Positions 8,253 to 15,781 of a stretch of DNA of 36,365 nt are shown piece by piece. Every line of letters starts with the position of its first letter. Position 1 is the stretch's first letter. The position numbers were made by a program, and so were the translations under genes. The stretch lies in the NCBI GenBank assembly GCA_947565985.1, contig CANOID010000015.1:1-36365 (forward strand). Reading direction: 5' to 3'. The notes under the pieces were generated by a model. The model was not told the DNA's origin, did no database searches, and worked only from the letters and a program-made list of their open reading frames with translations. The stretch is from an uncultured Lachnoclostridium sp. GTDB lineage: Bacteria > Bacillota > Clostridia > Lachnospirales > Lachnospiraceae.

Positions 8253-8717
8253 TTACATTTTAAATGGTAGTTCTTCTTCAATAGCATCAGGAATATTCAT
8301 AAAACCATCGCCTGCTGCCTGTGCTGGCTCTGGTCTTGATGGTGCTGCTGCCTGCTGGTATCCACCAACGCTGCCCATTGCTGTTGCGGATGCTGTCTTG
8401 CTTTCAACAAATTCCTGCTCTTCTATAACAACATCTGTTGTATAGACTTTTTGCCCATCTCTATTTGTATAACTGCCTGTCTGTATACGTCCTGTAACTG
8501 CAATCTTTATACCTTGGTGAAGATAATTCTCTGCAAACTCTGCACCTTTGCCAAACACAACACAGTTAATAAAATCTGCGGTTTGGTCATCACCTTGGCG
8601 TTTAAATCTGCGGTCTACTGCAAGAGTATACCTTGCCACTGCCGTCTGAGATTCACCTGAAGAATAACGTATATCAGGGTCACGTGTAAGACGACCAACT
8701 AAAATAACCTTATTCAT
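8253..8717 (-). CDS. ssb: Single-stranded DNA-binding protein
   Basis: SSB coats single-stranded DNA during replication, repair and recombination. The OB-fold domain covers about residues 1-105 (MNKVILVGRLTRDPDIRY at the start), followed by a Gln/Ala/Pro-rich linker and the acidic tip EEELPFKM that binds partner proteins. The usual tip ends in DDDLPF; here two residues follow the Phe. Length is 154. The ATG at 8715-8717 begins the family-typical N-terminus, so an upstream in-frame ATG is not used. It lies 20 bp after rpsF. Confidence 0.97.
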   Translation of the reverse strand: MNKVILVGRLTRDPDIRYSSGESQTAVARYTLAVDRRFKRQGDDQTADFINCVVFGKGAEFAENYLHQGIKIAVTGRIQTGSYTNRDGQKVYTTDVVIEEQEFVESKTASATAMGSVGGYQQAAAPSRPEPAQAAGDGFMNIPDAIEEELPFKM

Positions 8718-8737
8718 AAAGGAAACACCTTCCTTTC

Positions 8738-9025
8738 CTATGCTTCCTGTCTGACGCATAAGTATCTGAGAACATTATCCATAATACGCACAACCTGCTC
8801 CACTTTGCCCGGAACTTCAGGCTCAGCATCAAACTGGATAAAATAATAAAAGCCTTCTTTCATATGCTGAATTTCATAAGCAAGCTTTTTCTTGCCCCAT
8901 TCCTCAACATTTGTAATACTGCCACCGGCTTTTGTTATATAATCCTTTGCCTTTTCAACAGTTGCTGCTCTTACTTCGTCCTCAATCTTAGCATCGACAA
9001 CTAATGCTAACTCATATTTGTTCAT
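8738..9025 (-). CDS. rpsF: 30S ribosomal protein S6
   Basis: The protein starts MNKYELALVVDAKIEDEVRA and holds the core WGKKKLAYEIQHMKEGFYYF that is typical of S6. At 95 residues it is full length and lacks the long acidic tail seen in enterobacteria. It is the first gene of the rpsF-ssb-rpsR operon, with a strong promoter at 9161-9189 and a folded leader that may bind the S6:S18 complex. A GGAGG site lies before the ATG. Confidence 0.97.
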   Translation of the reverse strand: MNKYELALVVDAKIEDEVRAATVEKAKDYITKAGGSITNVEEWGKKKLAYEIQHMKEGFYYFIQFDAEPEVPGKVEQVVRIMDNVLRYLCVRQEA

Positions 9026-9051
9026 AGCTGTCTTTATCCTCCTTTTGGTCT

Positions 9052-9131
9052 CCGGCTCTTCTCATGACTCTGGTTTTGTGTGATACTCTAAAACCAGTGT
9101 GTTTAATCACAGTATGTCCTAGCAGAGAAGA
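9052..9131 (-). promoter_or_regulatory. Candidate S6:S18-binding leader of rpsF
   Basis: On the minus strand TCTTCTC (from 9125-9131) pairs with GAGAAGA (9057-9063), closing a structure with a perfect 8-bp hairpin (9070-9077 with 9090-9097). A GCCGG sequence containing the CCG triplet lies just 3' of the closing stem (9052-9056). S6:S18 feedback sites in rpsF leaders mimic 16S helix 22 and need a CCG box. The position and CCG fit, but I could not align it to the consensus. Confidence 0.4.
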
Positions 9132-9160
9132 ACAAGGAAATTAACGTATCACAGTCAAAT

Positions 9161-9189
9161 ACTATACCATATCTTTACATCTAATGCAA
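9161..9189 (-). promoter_or_regulatory. SigmaA-type promoter of rpsF-ssb-rpsR
   Basis: On the minus strand TTGCAT (9184-9189) lies 17 bp from TATAGT (9161-9166). The leader to rpsF would be about 130 nt. Confidence 0.7.
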
Positions 9190-9242
9190 GAATAAAATTC
9201 AAAAACTTGAAAAATTACATCATAAATCAAATTATAAAGCTA

Positions 9243-9271
9243 TTGAATATTTTGCTAAAAAGAGCTATAAT
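9243..9271 (+). promoter_or_regulatory. SigmaA-type promoter of the chemoreceptor gene
   Basis: TTGAAT (9243-9248), a 17-bp spacer and a perfect TATAAT (9266-9271). It sits 240 bp before the start codon, so the transcript has a long leader. Confidence 0.7.
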
Positions 9272-9277
9272 ATTTAA

Positions 9278-9512
9278 GATGTGTTACTAGTGTCTATCAA
9301 AACTAAAACACGTCTAATAAACAATTTAGATTAGCAGATTTGAAAAAAGGAAAACGCAGGTTACAGCGTTCCATATCAAAAAGATATGAAAACAATAAGA
9401 AAGGGGTAAGTTACTGTAAAACAGGTAACATTATAAAAAAAGAACTTTTAAATAGGAATCAAACATAAAAGTTTACGACTTTTTATAAGTTTTCAGTAAC
9501 GGCTAACAAATA
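9278..9512 (+). promoter_or_regulatory. Long structured 5' leader of the chemoreceptor mRNA
   Basis: About 235 nt between promoter and start codon holds several hairpins: AACGC/GCGTT (9353-9357, 9366-9370), CATATC/GATATG (9372-9377, 9383-9388), GTTACTGT with ACAGGTAAC (from 9410 and 9421), and an AT-rich hairpin followed by T residues (9465-9472 with 9478-9486). The segment GTTACTG (9410-9416) can pair either with ACAGGTAAC (9421-9429) or perfectly with CAGTAAC (9494-9500), 13 nt before the start codon. Mutually exclusive pairings are typical of riboswitch-like control. It does not match the c-di-GMP-I or -II consensus as I remember them. Confidence 0.45.
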
Positions 9513-11216
9513 ATGAACAAACAAGAAAATATTGAAAAAAAACTTACTAGAGCCTTTTTTAAGGTATCTGCAATTACAATTGTGGCAGCTTTATTGGGAC
9601 TGGTTGCACTTATTTTCATACTAATGAGATATGACTATGCACTTAAAAACTTTGGTTTTGCACAAGGTGACATTGGAAAAGCAATGTTTGAATTTGCCGA
9701 TTTACGCTCATCGCTCCGTGCAGCGATTGGATACGATGATCAATCTGCGATTGATACTGTAGTAAAGCAGCATGAGGAAGCTAGAATTTTATTTGACCAA
9801 TATTTTGCAGATGTAGAAAATACAATTGTATCAACTGACGGCAGAGAAACTTATGATGAGATTGTGGCAGAACTTGATGCCTATTTTAAACTTGATGCAC
9901 AGATTATGGAACTTGGGGCATCTACAAATAGAGAACTCTGTAAACAGGCACAGGAAATAGCAATTAATCAAATGGCACCAGCCTACGGCAGTATTTATAA
10001 TAAACTGGAAGAACTTTTAAATGTCAAAGTAGACCATGGAAATAGCTTATCAAGAACATTGATGATTGTAGGCATTGTCCTTACAGTACTGATTATAATT
10101 GTAATTGCAATAGCAATGATTTTCTCTGACAGAATAGGTAAAGTAATTGCACGAAGAATCTCTCATCCTCTAGAACAACTTGGTGCAAGACTTAAAACAT
10201 TTGCATCAGGCGATTTGTCTTCACCATTCCCAGTAATAGAGACTGGAGATGAAGTACAATACATGGGACAAGATGCAATAGATATGGCAGATAACTTAAA
10301 TATAATTATACATGATATAGACGAAGTACTGGGTGAAATGGCAAATGGCAATTACACAGTCAGATCCAATGCAGGGGAAAAATACACTAATGACTTCCAC
10401 AGGTTGCGTGAATCCATGCGCAAGTTAAGAAACAAGACAACAGAAACATTATTGTCTATTGGTGATGCCTCCAGTCAAGTATCTATAGGTTCAGGAGACT
10501 TAGCAAAAGCAGCACAGTGCCTTGCAGAAGGTGCAACAGAACAAACCCATGCAGTACAAGAGTTACACTCGACAATTTCTGATATTGCACAAACTATAGA
10601 AAAGAGCGCAAAGAACGCAGAAGAGTCTTATGAAAAAGCTGAACAGTATGCAGTTCAGGCAGATACCAGCCGTGAAGAAATGAATACAATGATGGTTGCT
10701 ATGGAGCGTATTAATGATGCTTCTACAAGAATTGGAAATATTATTTCTGAAATTGAATCTATTGCAGCACAGACAAATCTTCTTTCCTTAAACGCTTCTA
10801 TAGAGGCAGCAAGAGCAGGAGAATCAGGACGTGGCTTTGCGGTTGTAGCAGACCAGATAAGAGAATTAGCAAACCAGAGTGCACAAGCGGCAATTGATAC
10901 AAGAGAACTTATAGAAGCTTCTATAAAAGAGGTTACAGAAGGCAACCGTGCAGCAGAGCGTGCATCAGGTGCTATTGAATCTGTAGTAGACGGAATTAAA
11001 CAAATTGCAAAATTCTCAAAGGAATTAAAAGTTATGGTAGAAAACCAAGCAGATGCGATGCGAAACGCAGAAGATGGTATAAACCAGATAGCAGGTGTAG
11101 TAGAAAGCAATGCTGCTACTGCTGAAGAAGCTTCAGCTACAAGTCAAGAATTGTTTGTACAGACAAATATTTTAGATGAACTTGTTGGACAGTTTACCTT
11201 AGACAAACACTTATAA
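9513..11216 (+). CDS. Methyl-accepting chemotaxis protein
   Basis: This 567-residue receptor has membrane segments at about 17-38 and 183-205 that flank an extracellular helical-bundle sensor of about 145 residues. A HAMP region follows (about 206-270), then a coiled-coil signalling domain whose hairpin tip, [19 protein letters not shown], lies near 421-460 and binds CheA and CheW. No C-terminal CheR/CheB-tethering pentapeptide is seen. The ligand is unknown. There is no clear Shine-Dalgarno site before ATG 9513; the sequence there is CAGTAACGGCTAACAAATA. It is transcribed alone, from a strong promoter through a structured leader, and ends at a terminator. Confidence 0.95.
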   Translation: MNKQENIEKKLTRAFFKVSAITIVAALLGLVALIFILMRYDYALKNFGFAQGDIGKAMFEFADLRSSLRAAIGYDDQSAIDTVVKQHEEARILFDQYFADVENTIVSTDGRETYDEIVAELDAYFKLDAQIMELGASTNRELCKQAQEIAINQMAPAYGSIYNKLEELLNVKVDHGNSLSRTLMIVGIVLTVLIIIVIAIAMIFSDRIGKVIARRISHPLEQLGARLKTFASGDLSSPFPVIETGDEVQYMGQDAIDMADNLNIIIHDIDEVLGEMANGNYTVRSNAGEKYTNDFHRLRESMRKLRNKTTETLLSIGDASSQVSIGSGDLAKAAQCLAEGATEQTHAVQELHSTISDIAQTIEKSAKNAEESYEKAEQYAVQADTSREEMNTMMVAMERINDASTRIGNIISEIESIAAQTNLLSLNASIEAARAGESGRGFAVVADQIRELANQSAQAAIDTRELIEASIKEVTEGNRAAERASGAIESVVDGIKQIAKFSKELKVMVENQADAMRNAEDGINQIAGVVESNAATAEEASATSQELFVQTNILDELVGQFTLDKHL

Positions 11217-11224
11217 ATACATAG

Positions 11225-11265
11225 AAATAACCGTAACAGTATCACAAACTGTACGGTTATTTTTA
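11225..11265 (+). terminator. Terminator of the chemoreceptor gene
   Basis: AATAACCGTA and TACGGTTATT pair, extended by CAGT/ACTG with one bulged base, and are followed by T residues. It lies between convergent genes and may also serve the DUF951 gene. Confidence 0.85.
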
Positions 11266-11273
11266 ATTTATCT

Positions 11274-11453
11274 TTAATCTAATATAAATCCCCTGAAACT
11301 TTTCTCAACCTGTTTTCTTGACAGCATAACTTGATGACCACACCCTTGACACTTAAGACGTATGTCCATACCTGTTCTCATGATTTCCCATGCATTATTT
11401 CCACACGGATGTTGTTTTTTCATTTTAATTATAGCACCAACTTTTAAATCCAT
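11274..11453 (-). CDS. DUF951 family protein
   Basis: This 59-residue cytosolic protein begins MDLKVGAIIKMKKQHPCGNN and continues with WEIMRTGMDIRLKCQGCGHQV. The motif KKxHPCGxxxWxxxRxGxDIxxxCxxCG is typical of DUF951, a small protein common in Bacillota. Its three cysteines and one His suggest a zinc site. No function is established that I know of. I chose the ATG at 11451-11453, with AAAGGGGA upstream, over an ATG seven codons earlier that would add an atypical leader. Confidence 0.85.
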   Translation of the reverse strand: MDLKVGAIIKMKKQHPCGNNAWEIMRTGMDIRLKCQGCGHQVMLSRKQVEKSFRGFILD

Positions 11454-11521
11454 ATATTTCCCCTTTCTTAGCAAATTTTGCTTGCATTATCCAAAATATT
11501 GATGTATGATAGTAATAATAC

Positions 11522-11538
11522 ATAGTTTTTAAAACTAT
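11522..11538. promoter_or_regulatory. Perfect dyad between DUF951 and the hemolysin-III gene
   Basis: ATAGTTTT (11522-11529) and AAAACTAT (11531-11538) form a perfect inverted repeat around a single T. It lies in the 175-bp divergent region. It may be an operator. No matching regulator is recognised. Confidence 0.35.
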
Positions 11539-11628
11539 ATGTCATTTTATTCCACTCTACATAATATACATATATTAATAATTTCATGCTAATTATCATA
11601 TCATATAAATTATAAGGAGGTCAAATAT

Positions 11629-12297
11629 ATGGAGACTGTAATAAAAACAAAAAACTTTTTCAAAGAACCAGGAAGTGCAATAACACATCTAATAGGAATT
11701 CTGTTATCTATTGCTGGAGCTGCTCCAATACTATATAAGGCGTCTTTAGAAGACAATATACTTGCCGTTATTGCATCAGCTATATTTATATCCAGTATGT
11801 TCTTACTTTATCTTGCCAGTACTTTATACCATTCGGTATATGCCTCTGGCACTGTAACCTGCATATTGCAAAAATTTGACCACATTATGATTTATTTTCT
11901 TATTGCAGGAACTTATACTCCTATATGTCTACTGGTACTTCCTAAATCATCGGGTATTCCACTGCTAATACTTATATGGAGTCTTACAGTATGTGGCTTT
12001 GTACTTACAGTATTCTGGGTTAGTTCACCAAAATGGCTAAATTCCACTATATATATTTTAATGGGATGGCTTTGTATATTTGCATTTAAACCACTTTTTA
12101 CAGCAATATCATTTAAAGCTTTTGCATGGCTTTTTGTAGGTGGTGTTATTTATACAATCGGTGGGATTATATATGCACTAAAGCTACCAGTGTTTAACCA
12201 AATTCACAAAAATTTTGGTTCTCATGAAATTTTTCATCTGTTTGTACTTGGTGGTAGCATCTGTCATTATTATATGATATATGCATATGTGTTATAA
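11629..12297 (+). CDS. Hemolysin III family (PAQR-like) membrane protein
   Basis: The 222-residue protein has about seven predicted membrane segments. It shows the family marks EPGSAITHLIGI near the N-terminus, ASTLYHS (about 64-70), a His-Asp-His region (FDHIMIYFLIAGTYTP) and a C-terminal HEIFHLFVLGGSICH. The His and Asp residues form the metal site of the PAQR/CREST hydrolase-like superfamily. Bacterial members are linked to membrane homeostasis; the hemolysin name is historical. An AAGGAGG site lies eight bases before the ATG. The gene is divergent from DUF951 and stands alone. Confidence 0.9.
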   Translation: METVIKTKNFFKEPGSAITHLIGILLSIAGAAPILYKASLEDNILAVIASAIFISSMFLLYLASTLYHSVYASGTVTCILQKFDHIMIYFLIAGTYTPICLLVLPKSSGIPLLILIWSLTVCGFVLTVFWVSSPKWLNSTIYILMGWLCIFAFKPLFTAISFKAFAWLFVGGVIYTIGGIIYALKLPVFNQIHKNFGSHEIFHLFVLGGSICHYYMIYAYVL

Positions 12298-12394
12298 GAA
12301 AATAAGCATAAAATATGCTATAATATAAAACTATAAATCAGTATTTGAAAATATAAATATGAATCAATTTCCACAATAAAAAAAATTTCGGATA

Positions 12395-12432
12395 AAGCTG
12401 CCTTACTTTATTGGCAGTTTCTTTGTGTTTTT
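12395..12432 (+). terminator. Weak terminator-like hairpin
   Basis: CTGCC (12398-12402) pairs with GGCAG (12413-12417), flanked by A/T pairs with one bulge, then an interrupted T-rich stretch. It may end the hemolysin-III transcript. Confidence 0.4.
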
Positions 12433-12455
12433 TGACAATCTTTTATTTTTACCTC

Positions 12456-12484
12456 TTGACTTTTGGATAACTCAATGATATTAT
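12456..12484 (+). promoter_or_regulatory. SigmaA-type promoter of the TetR-DUF4180 unit
   Basis: TTGACT (12456-12461), a 17-bp spacer and TATTAT (12479-12484). The leader is about 40 nt. Confidence 0.7.
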
Positions 12485-12531
12485 ATATATGACCATTTAA
12501 GTATTTTAAGTCACTAAAAAGAAAGGACAAT

Positions 12532-13110
12532 ATGGCACGCAGTTTTACAAAACAGGAGAGAGAAAACATCAAGAAAAATTTGCAGGACGCTTGTAAACAG
12601 AGTTGGACACAATATGGATATAAGAAAACAAGTGTGGATGAACTTTGCAAACAAGGGGGCATCTCAAAAGGAGCATTTTACCTATTTTTTGAATCAAAGG
12701 AGGCTCTGTTTTGTGAGGTCTTATGTTCCGTGCAAGAACAAATCTGTAATACAGCATTGGAAGTAATCAAAAACCACCAAAATAAGTATGGTGTTGCAGA
12801 AGCCTTAAAGTTTATTTATCGTGAATATGATAAAAATAATTTTTTGTATAAATCGGACAGTACGGACTTTACAATTTTGATGAACAAATTATCAGAGGAA
12901 CAAGCAAAAAAAATTGAGGAATCAAATAATATGAGCCAACAACTTTTTTTAAGTCAACCACATTTGAAACTTAAAGTTGATGCGGATTTAGCGATATCAG
13001 TTATTTACTCTTTAATTATGAATATCAAAAATAAGGATATTCTTCCACACAATCACATGGAAACTTTTGATTTTATGGTTGACCATTTGATTGACAGTTT
13101 ATACGAATAG
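12532..13110 (+). CDS. TetR/AcrR family transcriptional regulator
   Basis: This 192-residue repressor-type protein has an N-terminal helix-turn-helix at about 15-60, with YGYKKTSVDELCKQGGISKG and AFYLFFESKEALF marking the recognition helix and the following conserved helix. The C-terminal half is the variable ligand-binding and dimerisation region; its ligand cannot be read from sequence. It is followed 13 bp later by a DUF4180 gene. The two are probably co-transcribed. This unit is the left part of what looks like an inserted islet ending at an IS-like right end near 13815. Confidence 0.9.
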   Translation: MARSFTKQERENIKKNLQDACKQSWTQYGYKKTSVDELCKQGGISKGAFYLFFESKEALFCEVLCSVQEQICNTALEVIKNHQNKYGVAEALKFIYREYDKNNFLYKSDSTDFTILMNKLSEEQAKKIEESNNMSQQLFLSQPHLKLKVDADLAISVIYSLIMNIKNKDILPHNHMETFDFMVDHLIDSLYE

Positions 13111-13123
13111 CAAGAGGTGTAAA

Positions 13124-13495
13124 ATGAAAATAGAAATTATAAAGAAAAATAATACAGAGGTTGCAGTTTTGAACAGCAAGGAGCTGTTGATTACAGATGT
13201 ACAGTCGGCATTGGATTTGATTATGACAGTGAAATACGAAACAGGCTGCACAAATATTGCCATAAATAAAGAGGCTATTGTAAATGATTTCTTTGTCTTG
13301 AGTACTTGCATGGCAGGAGAAATATTACAGAAATTTATCAACTATGGTGTGAGGTTTGCTATATATGGTGACTTTTCAAAATATACCAGTAAGCCATTAA
13401 AAGATTTTATGTATGAAAGTAATAAAGGAAAGGATATTTACTTTCAGCCTACTTTTTCTCTTGCTGTTGACAAACTCTCTGAATATAGGATGTAG
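13124..13495 (+). CDS. DUF4180 domain protein
   Basis: This 123-residue protein matches the DUF4180 family: an N-terminal ELLITDVQSALDLI, a central INKEAIVNDFFVLST and the motif GDFSKYTSKPLKDFMYESNKG. The fold resembles STAS-like or anti-sigma-antagonist-like small alpha/beta proteins by length and pattern, but this is inference. The family often sits next to TetR or MerR-type regulators, as here. Its biochemical role is unknown to me. The ATG at 13124 follows AAGAGGTG; an in-frame ATG further upstream lies inside the TetR gene. Its 3' end lies 25 bp before the NifX-like remnant. Confidence 0.8.
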   Translation: MKIEIIKKNNTEVAVLNSKELLITDVQSALDLIMTVKYETGCTNIAINKEAIVNDFFVLSTCMAGEILQKFINYGVRFAIYGDFSKYTSKPLKDFMYESNKGKDIYFQPTFSLAVDKLSEYRM

Positions 13496-13520
13496 CAAGA
13501 GTAAAAAGAGAGAAAGCATA

Positions 13521-13718
13521 ATGGGAATTGCAGTACTCTATGACAACGAAAATATCTTTCCTGTATTCGGTATGGTACAGAACTTTACACTGTACGATGT
13601 AGAAAATCAAAAAATTGTTTCTAAAAAAATCATAGACAACGGCAAAGCCGCAGAAAAGAGAAGAAACAGATTTTATAAATTGCGAGAGCAAGAAAACCAC
13701 TTACTTTTAAGTGAGTAG
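13521..13718 (+). pseudogene. Truncated NifX/NifB-type (Nitro_FeMo-Co) gene
   Basis: From ATG 13521 the first 40 or so residues (IAVLYDNENIFPVFGMVQ, then FTLYDVENQKIVSKKI) match the N-terminus of the dinitrogenase iron-molybdenum cofactor domain seen in small clostridial proteins. A full family member continues for about 70 more residues through a glycine-rich GGIGGGAR region. Here the match stops after IIDNG and the frame runs into a lysine/arginine-rich tail that overlaps a 21-bp hairpin. The expected His after the Gly-rich loop is also changed (PVFG rather than QHFG). I read this as a gene fragment, not a working protein. A longer in-frame start with a lipoprotein-like leader lies inside the DUF4180 gene and is rejected. 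Confidence 0.65.
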
Positions 13719-13731
13719 TTTTCTTGCTCTC
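13684..13731 (+). terminator. Long imperfect hairpin after the NifX fragment
   Basis: Two 21-nt arms (13684-13704 and 13711-13731) pair with a single C-A mismatch and one wobble around the loop TTTTAA. The outer 14 bp are perfect. T residues lie inside the 3' arm, not after it, so it may act as a terminator through partial pairing or be an element boundary. Confidence 0.6.
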
Positions 13732-13734
13732 CTC

Positions 13735-13815
13735 TGATTCGCTATATACATTTCAATAGTTTTTTGAGATGAAAGCAACCGCAATCCCATTGGCTTTAGA
13801 TGAGAAGGAGTTCAC
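13735..13815 (+). mobile_element. Decayed right end of an IS200/IS605-type element
   Basis: CCCATTGGCTTTAGA (13786-13800), eight bases, then AGTTCAC (13809-13815). The same two blocks with the same eight-base spacing occur on the minus strand at 36313-36342. An imperfect stem CCCAT/ATGAG surrounds TGGCTTTAG. Such subterminal hairpins ending in TTCAC are typical of the right ends of TnpB-carrying IS200/IS605 elements, where they also form the 3' part of the omega RNA. No tnpA or tnpB remains here. Assignment to the family is from pattern memory. Confidence 0.5.
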
Positions 13816-15755
13816 TTCATCTCCACATTTTCTATTTCATTAATCCAACTATAGTATCCCGTTACATCTTTTGTCATTGTATCTATATCAATACGTGCTG
13901 AACTATACATTACAGCGGTATAGTTTTCACAAACTGGAACTTCTACAGCCATATTAAGTATCTTTTTATAAATGTGATGATAACGCTTTTGACGGCGTTC
14001 ATTCTTTACAGTTTTTTCTGTCTTTTTTACCAAATTTTCAAGATTAGGATTGTCAACTCCAAATAAATTATTTTTGCCTAAATACCTTTCATATAAACTA
14101 TAATTTTTATTAATATCACACTGTCCTATCCATAATTGCTGTTTGCCATTTGCAATTTTATTTTCATATGCTTTCTCACTGTCAACTGGTACAAACTGCA
14201 AATTAATTCCAATATCACGAAACAGTGCTTCTGTTTCAGATATCACCTCATATAATGGATTGTCCTTTCCATCAGTTATAATTATAGAATATAACATTTT
14301 TGCACCCTTTGGTGCACTGCTTACTGTTTGGTCATCTATTATATATCCTGCTGCCTCAAGATATGACAGTACAGCTTCCTTAATGTGCTGATACTTTTCT
14401 TCTTCACTATTCTTTTCATTGTATATTTCAGCACCGTTTATATCACTATTATATGCCTCGAAATACTCTTTTTCTTCCTCACTGGCTGGAATCCATGAAA
14501 CAGACCTTTTAAATGCACTAAAAGCAGTTGCAAGTGCTTTCCTTAAATTTCTGGATTCTTTACTATAAGCATTATTGCCAATTTTGACATTACTAGCATT
14601 TATACCAATATATTGGTAAACTCCTGTAGGTGCAAAATCTGTAGCAATTTTATTACCTGATATCTTTCCGTTGGAATTAGCTTCTGCAACCCAGATAACA
14701 TCTTCTTTTGATAACAAAGTTTCTATAATATCTACAGTTCCTTCTGTCATTTCTAATGCTTCGGCATTGTGATTAAGTGTGCTTTCTTGCTCTTCACTAA
14801 CATCTTTATCAATTCTTTCTTGTGCATCATTTAAGATTTTTTTCATTTCTTTAATCTGTACATATGCAATCTTTGGACACCCTTTATAATAGATTTCATT
14901 AGATGTATAGTAGATTATCTTCTTTTCATATTTTACAAATCTGTAAGGACCTGCACCTATTGGAGATGATTTATTCGCACATACTGAAGAAATATCACCT
15001 TTTTCAAAGCCGAATTTATTCTTCTTGTAATTATATTTCTCTATATCTCCATAATAATGAAGTGGACAAATTGGTATCTGCAGTGATTTATCCATACTTG
15101 CATTATAACCATTTATTGTGATACTCATTGCATAATTATTTATTTTGTGTATACCTGCAATCTTTTTTACTTTCTTCTTCTTCTGGTATTTTAAAAGCCC
15201 TTTAATATCTTGTACTCCAAGACTACAGTTACCTTTATAGTCTTTATCACACAAAACATACATAGTAAACAATACATCATCTATAGTAACAGGCTCACCA
15301 TCACTAAACCTAATGTCATCACGCAGTGTTATATAGTAGACTGTCTCATCTCTCTTTTTATTGTATTTTATCTTTATATCGGCAGGACCATAATATGTAT
15401 AATCACTGCCATTGTACGTCTTTACTTCACCATCAATTCCATTATATATTATCTGTCCTGTACGGTCATTGCCAACAAGATACAACTGTGTAAGACTAAC
15501 CGCTTGTTCATCATCTGCATTTTTTACAACAAAAGGATTAAACTTTTTACTTAATTTATCACAACCTATAACAAGTGGTATATCAGATTGTCCATCTCCA
15601 TCGCCTTTTGCATCTGCATTTCCATTATTAACAACAGCCGTGGGCTGCGGTTGTGGTTTTGGAGTTTTTTTCTGTTTGTTATTACATCCTGTCAAACTAG
15701 CAAAAATAGCAAAAACAGTTACCGTTGCTATAAATCTTTTCCAATTCACCTTCAT
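13812..15755 (-). CDS. Peptide/nickel-type ABC transporter substrate-binding lipoprotein
   Basis: The 647-residue protein has a lipoprotein signal with lipobox ASLTGC (the Cys is lipidated and residue +1). A Pro/Gln/Asn/Asp-rich linker follows, then a family 5 extracellular solute-binding domain with KYNKKRDETVYYITLRDDI, FSDGEPVTIDDVLFTMY and a C-terminal YERYLGKNNLFG. It would hold peptides or similar ligands outside the cell for an ABC importer. No permease or ATPase lies nearby, so it must work with subunits encoded elsewhere or as a receptor. The start at 15753-15755 (MKVNWKRF) has GGAGAGG upstream. Its TGA stop lies inside the TTCAC end of the IS-like sequence. It is the last of five genes in an operon. 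Confidence 0.88.
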   Translation of the reverse strand: MKVNWKRFIATVTVFAIFASLTGCNNKQKKTPKPQPQPTAVVNNGNADAKGDGDGQSDIPLVIGCDKLSKKFNPFVVKNADDEQAVSLTQLYLVGNDRTGQIIYNGIDGEVKTYNGSDYTYYGPADIKIKYNKKRDETVYYITLRDDIRFSDGEPVTIDDVLFTMYVLCDKDYKGNCSLGVQDIKGLLKYQKKKKVKKIAGIHKINNYAMSITINGYNASMDKSLQIPICPLHYYGDIEKYNYKKNKFGFEKGDISSVCANKSSPIGAGPYRFVKYEKKIIYYTSNEIYYKGCPKIAYVQIKEMKKILNDAQERIDKDVSEEQESTLNHNAEALEMTEGTVDIIETLLSKEDVIWVAEANSNGKISGNKIATDFAPTGVYQYIGINASNVKIGNNAYSKESRNLRKALATAFSAFKRSVSWIPASEEEKEYFEAYNSDINGAEIYNEKNSEEEKYQHIKEAVLSYLEAAGYIIDDQTVSSAPKGAKMLYSIIITDGKDNPLYEVISETEALFRDIGINLQFVPVDSEKAYENKIANGKQQLWIGQCDINKNYSLYERYLGKNNLFGVDNPNLENLVKKTEKTVKNERRQKRYHHIYKKILNMAVEVPVCENYTAVMYSSARIDIDTMTKDVTGYYSWINEIENVEMK

Positions 15756-15781
15756 ATAGCCTCTCCATTTCTTCATTAATA

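Noticed and set aside
9278-9512. c-di-GMP riboswitch of class I or II in the chemoreceptor leader
   Set aside because: The conserved GGCAAACC and ACGCAAAGCC blocks of class I and the GCGGAAAC block of class II are absent.
13413-13718. A 101-codon frame whose first 27 residues look like a lipoprotein signal
   Set aside because: The signal-like part is an alternative frame of the well-supported DUF4180 gene. The NifX-like similarity starts only at ATG 13521.
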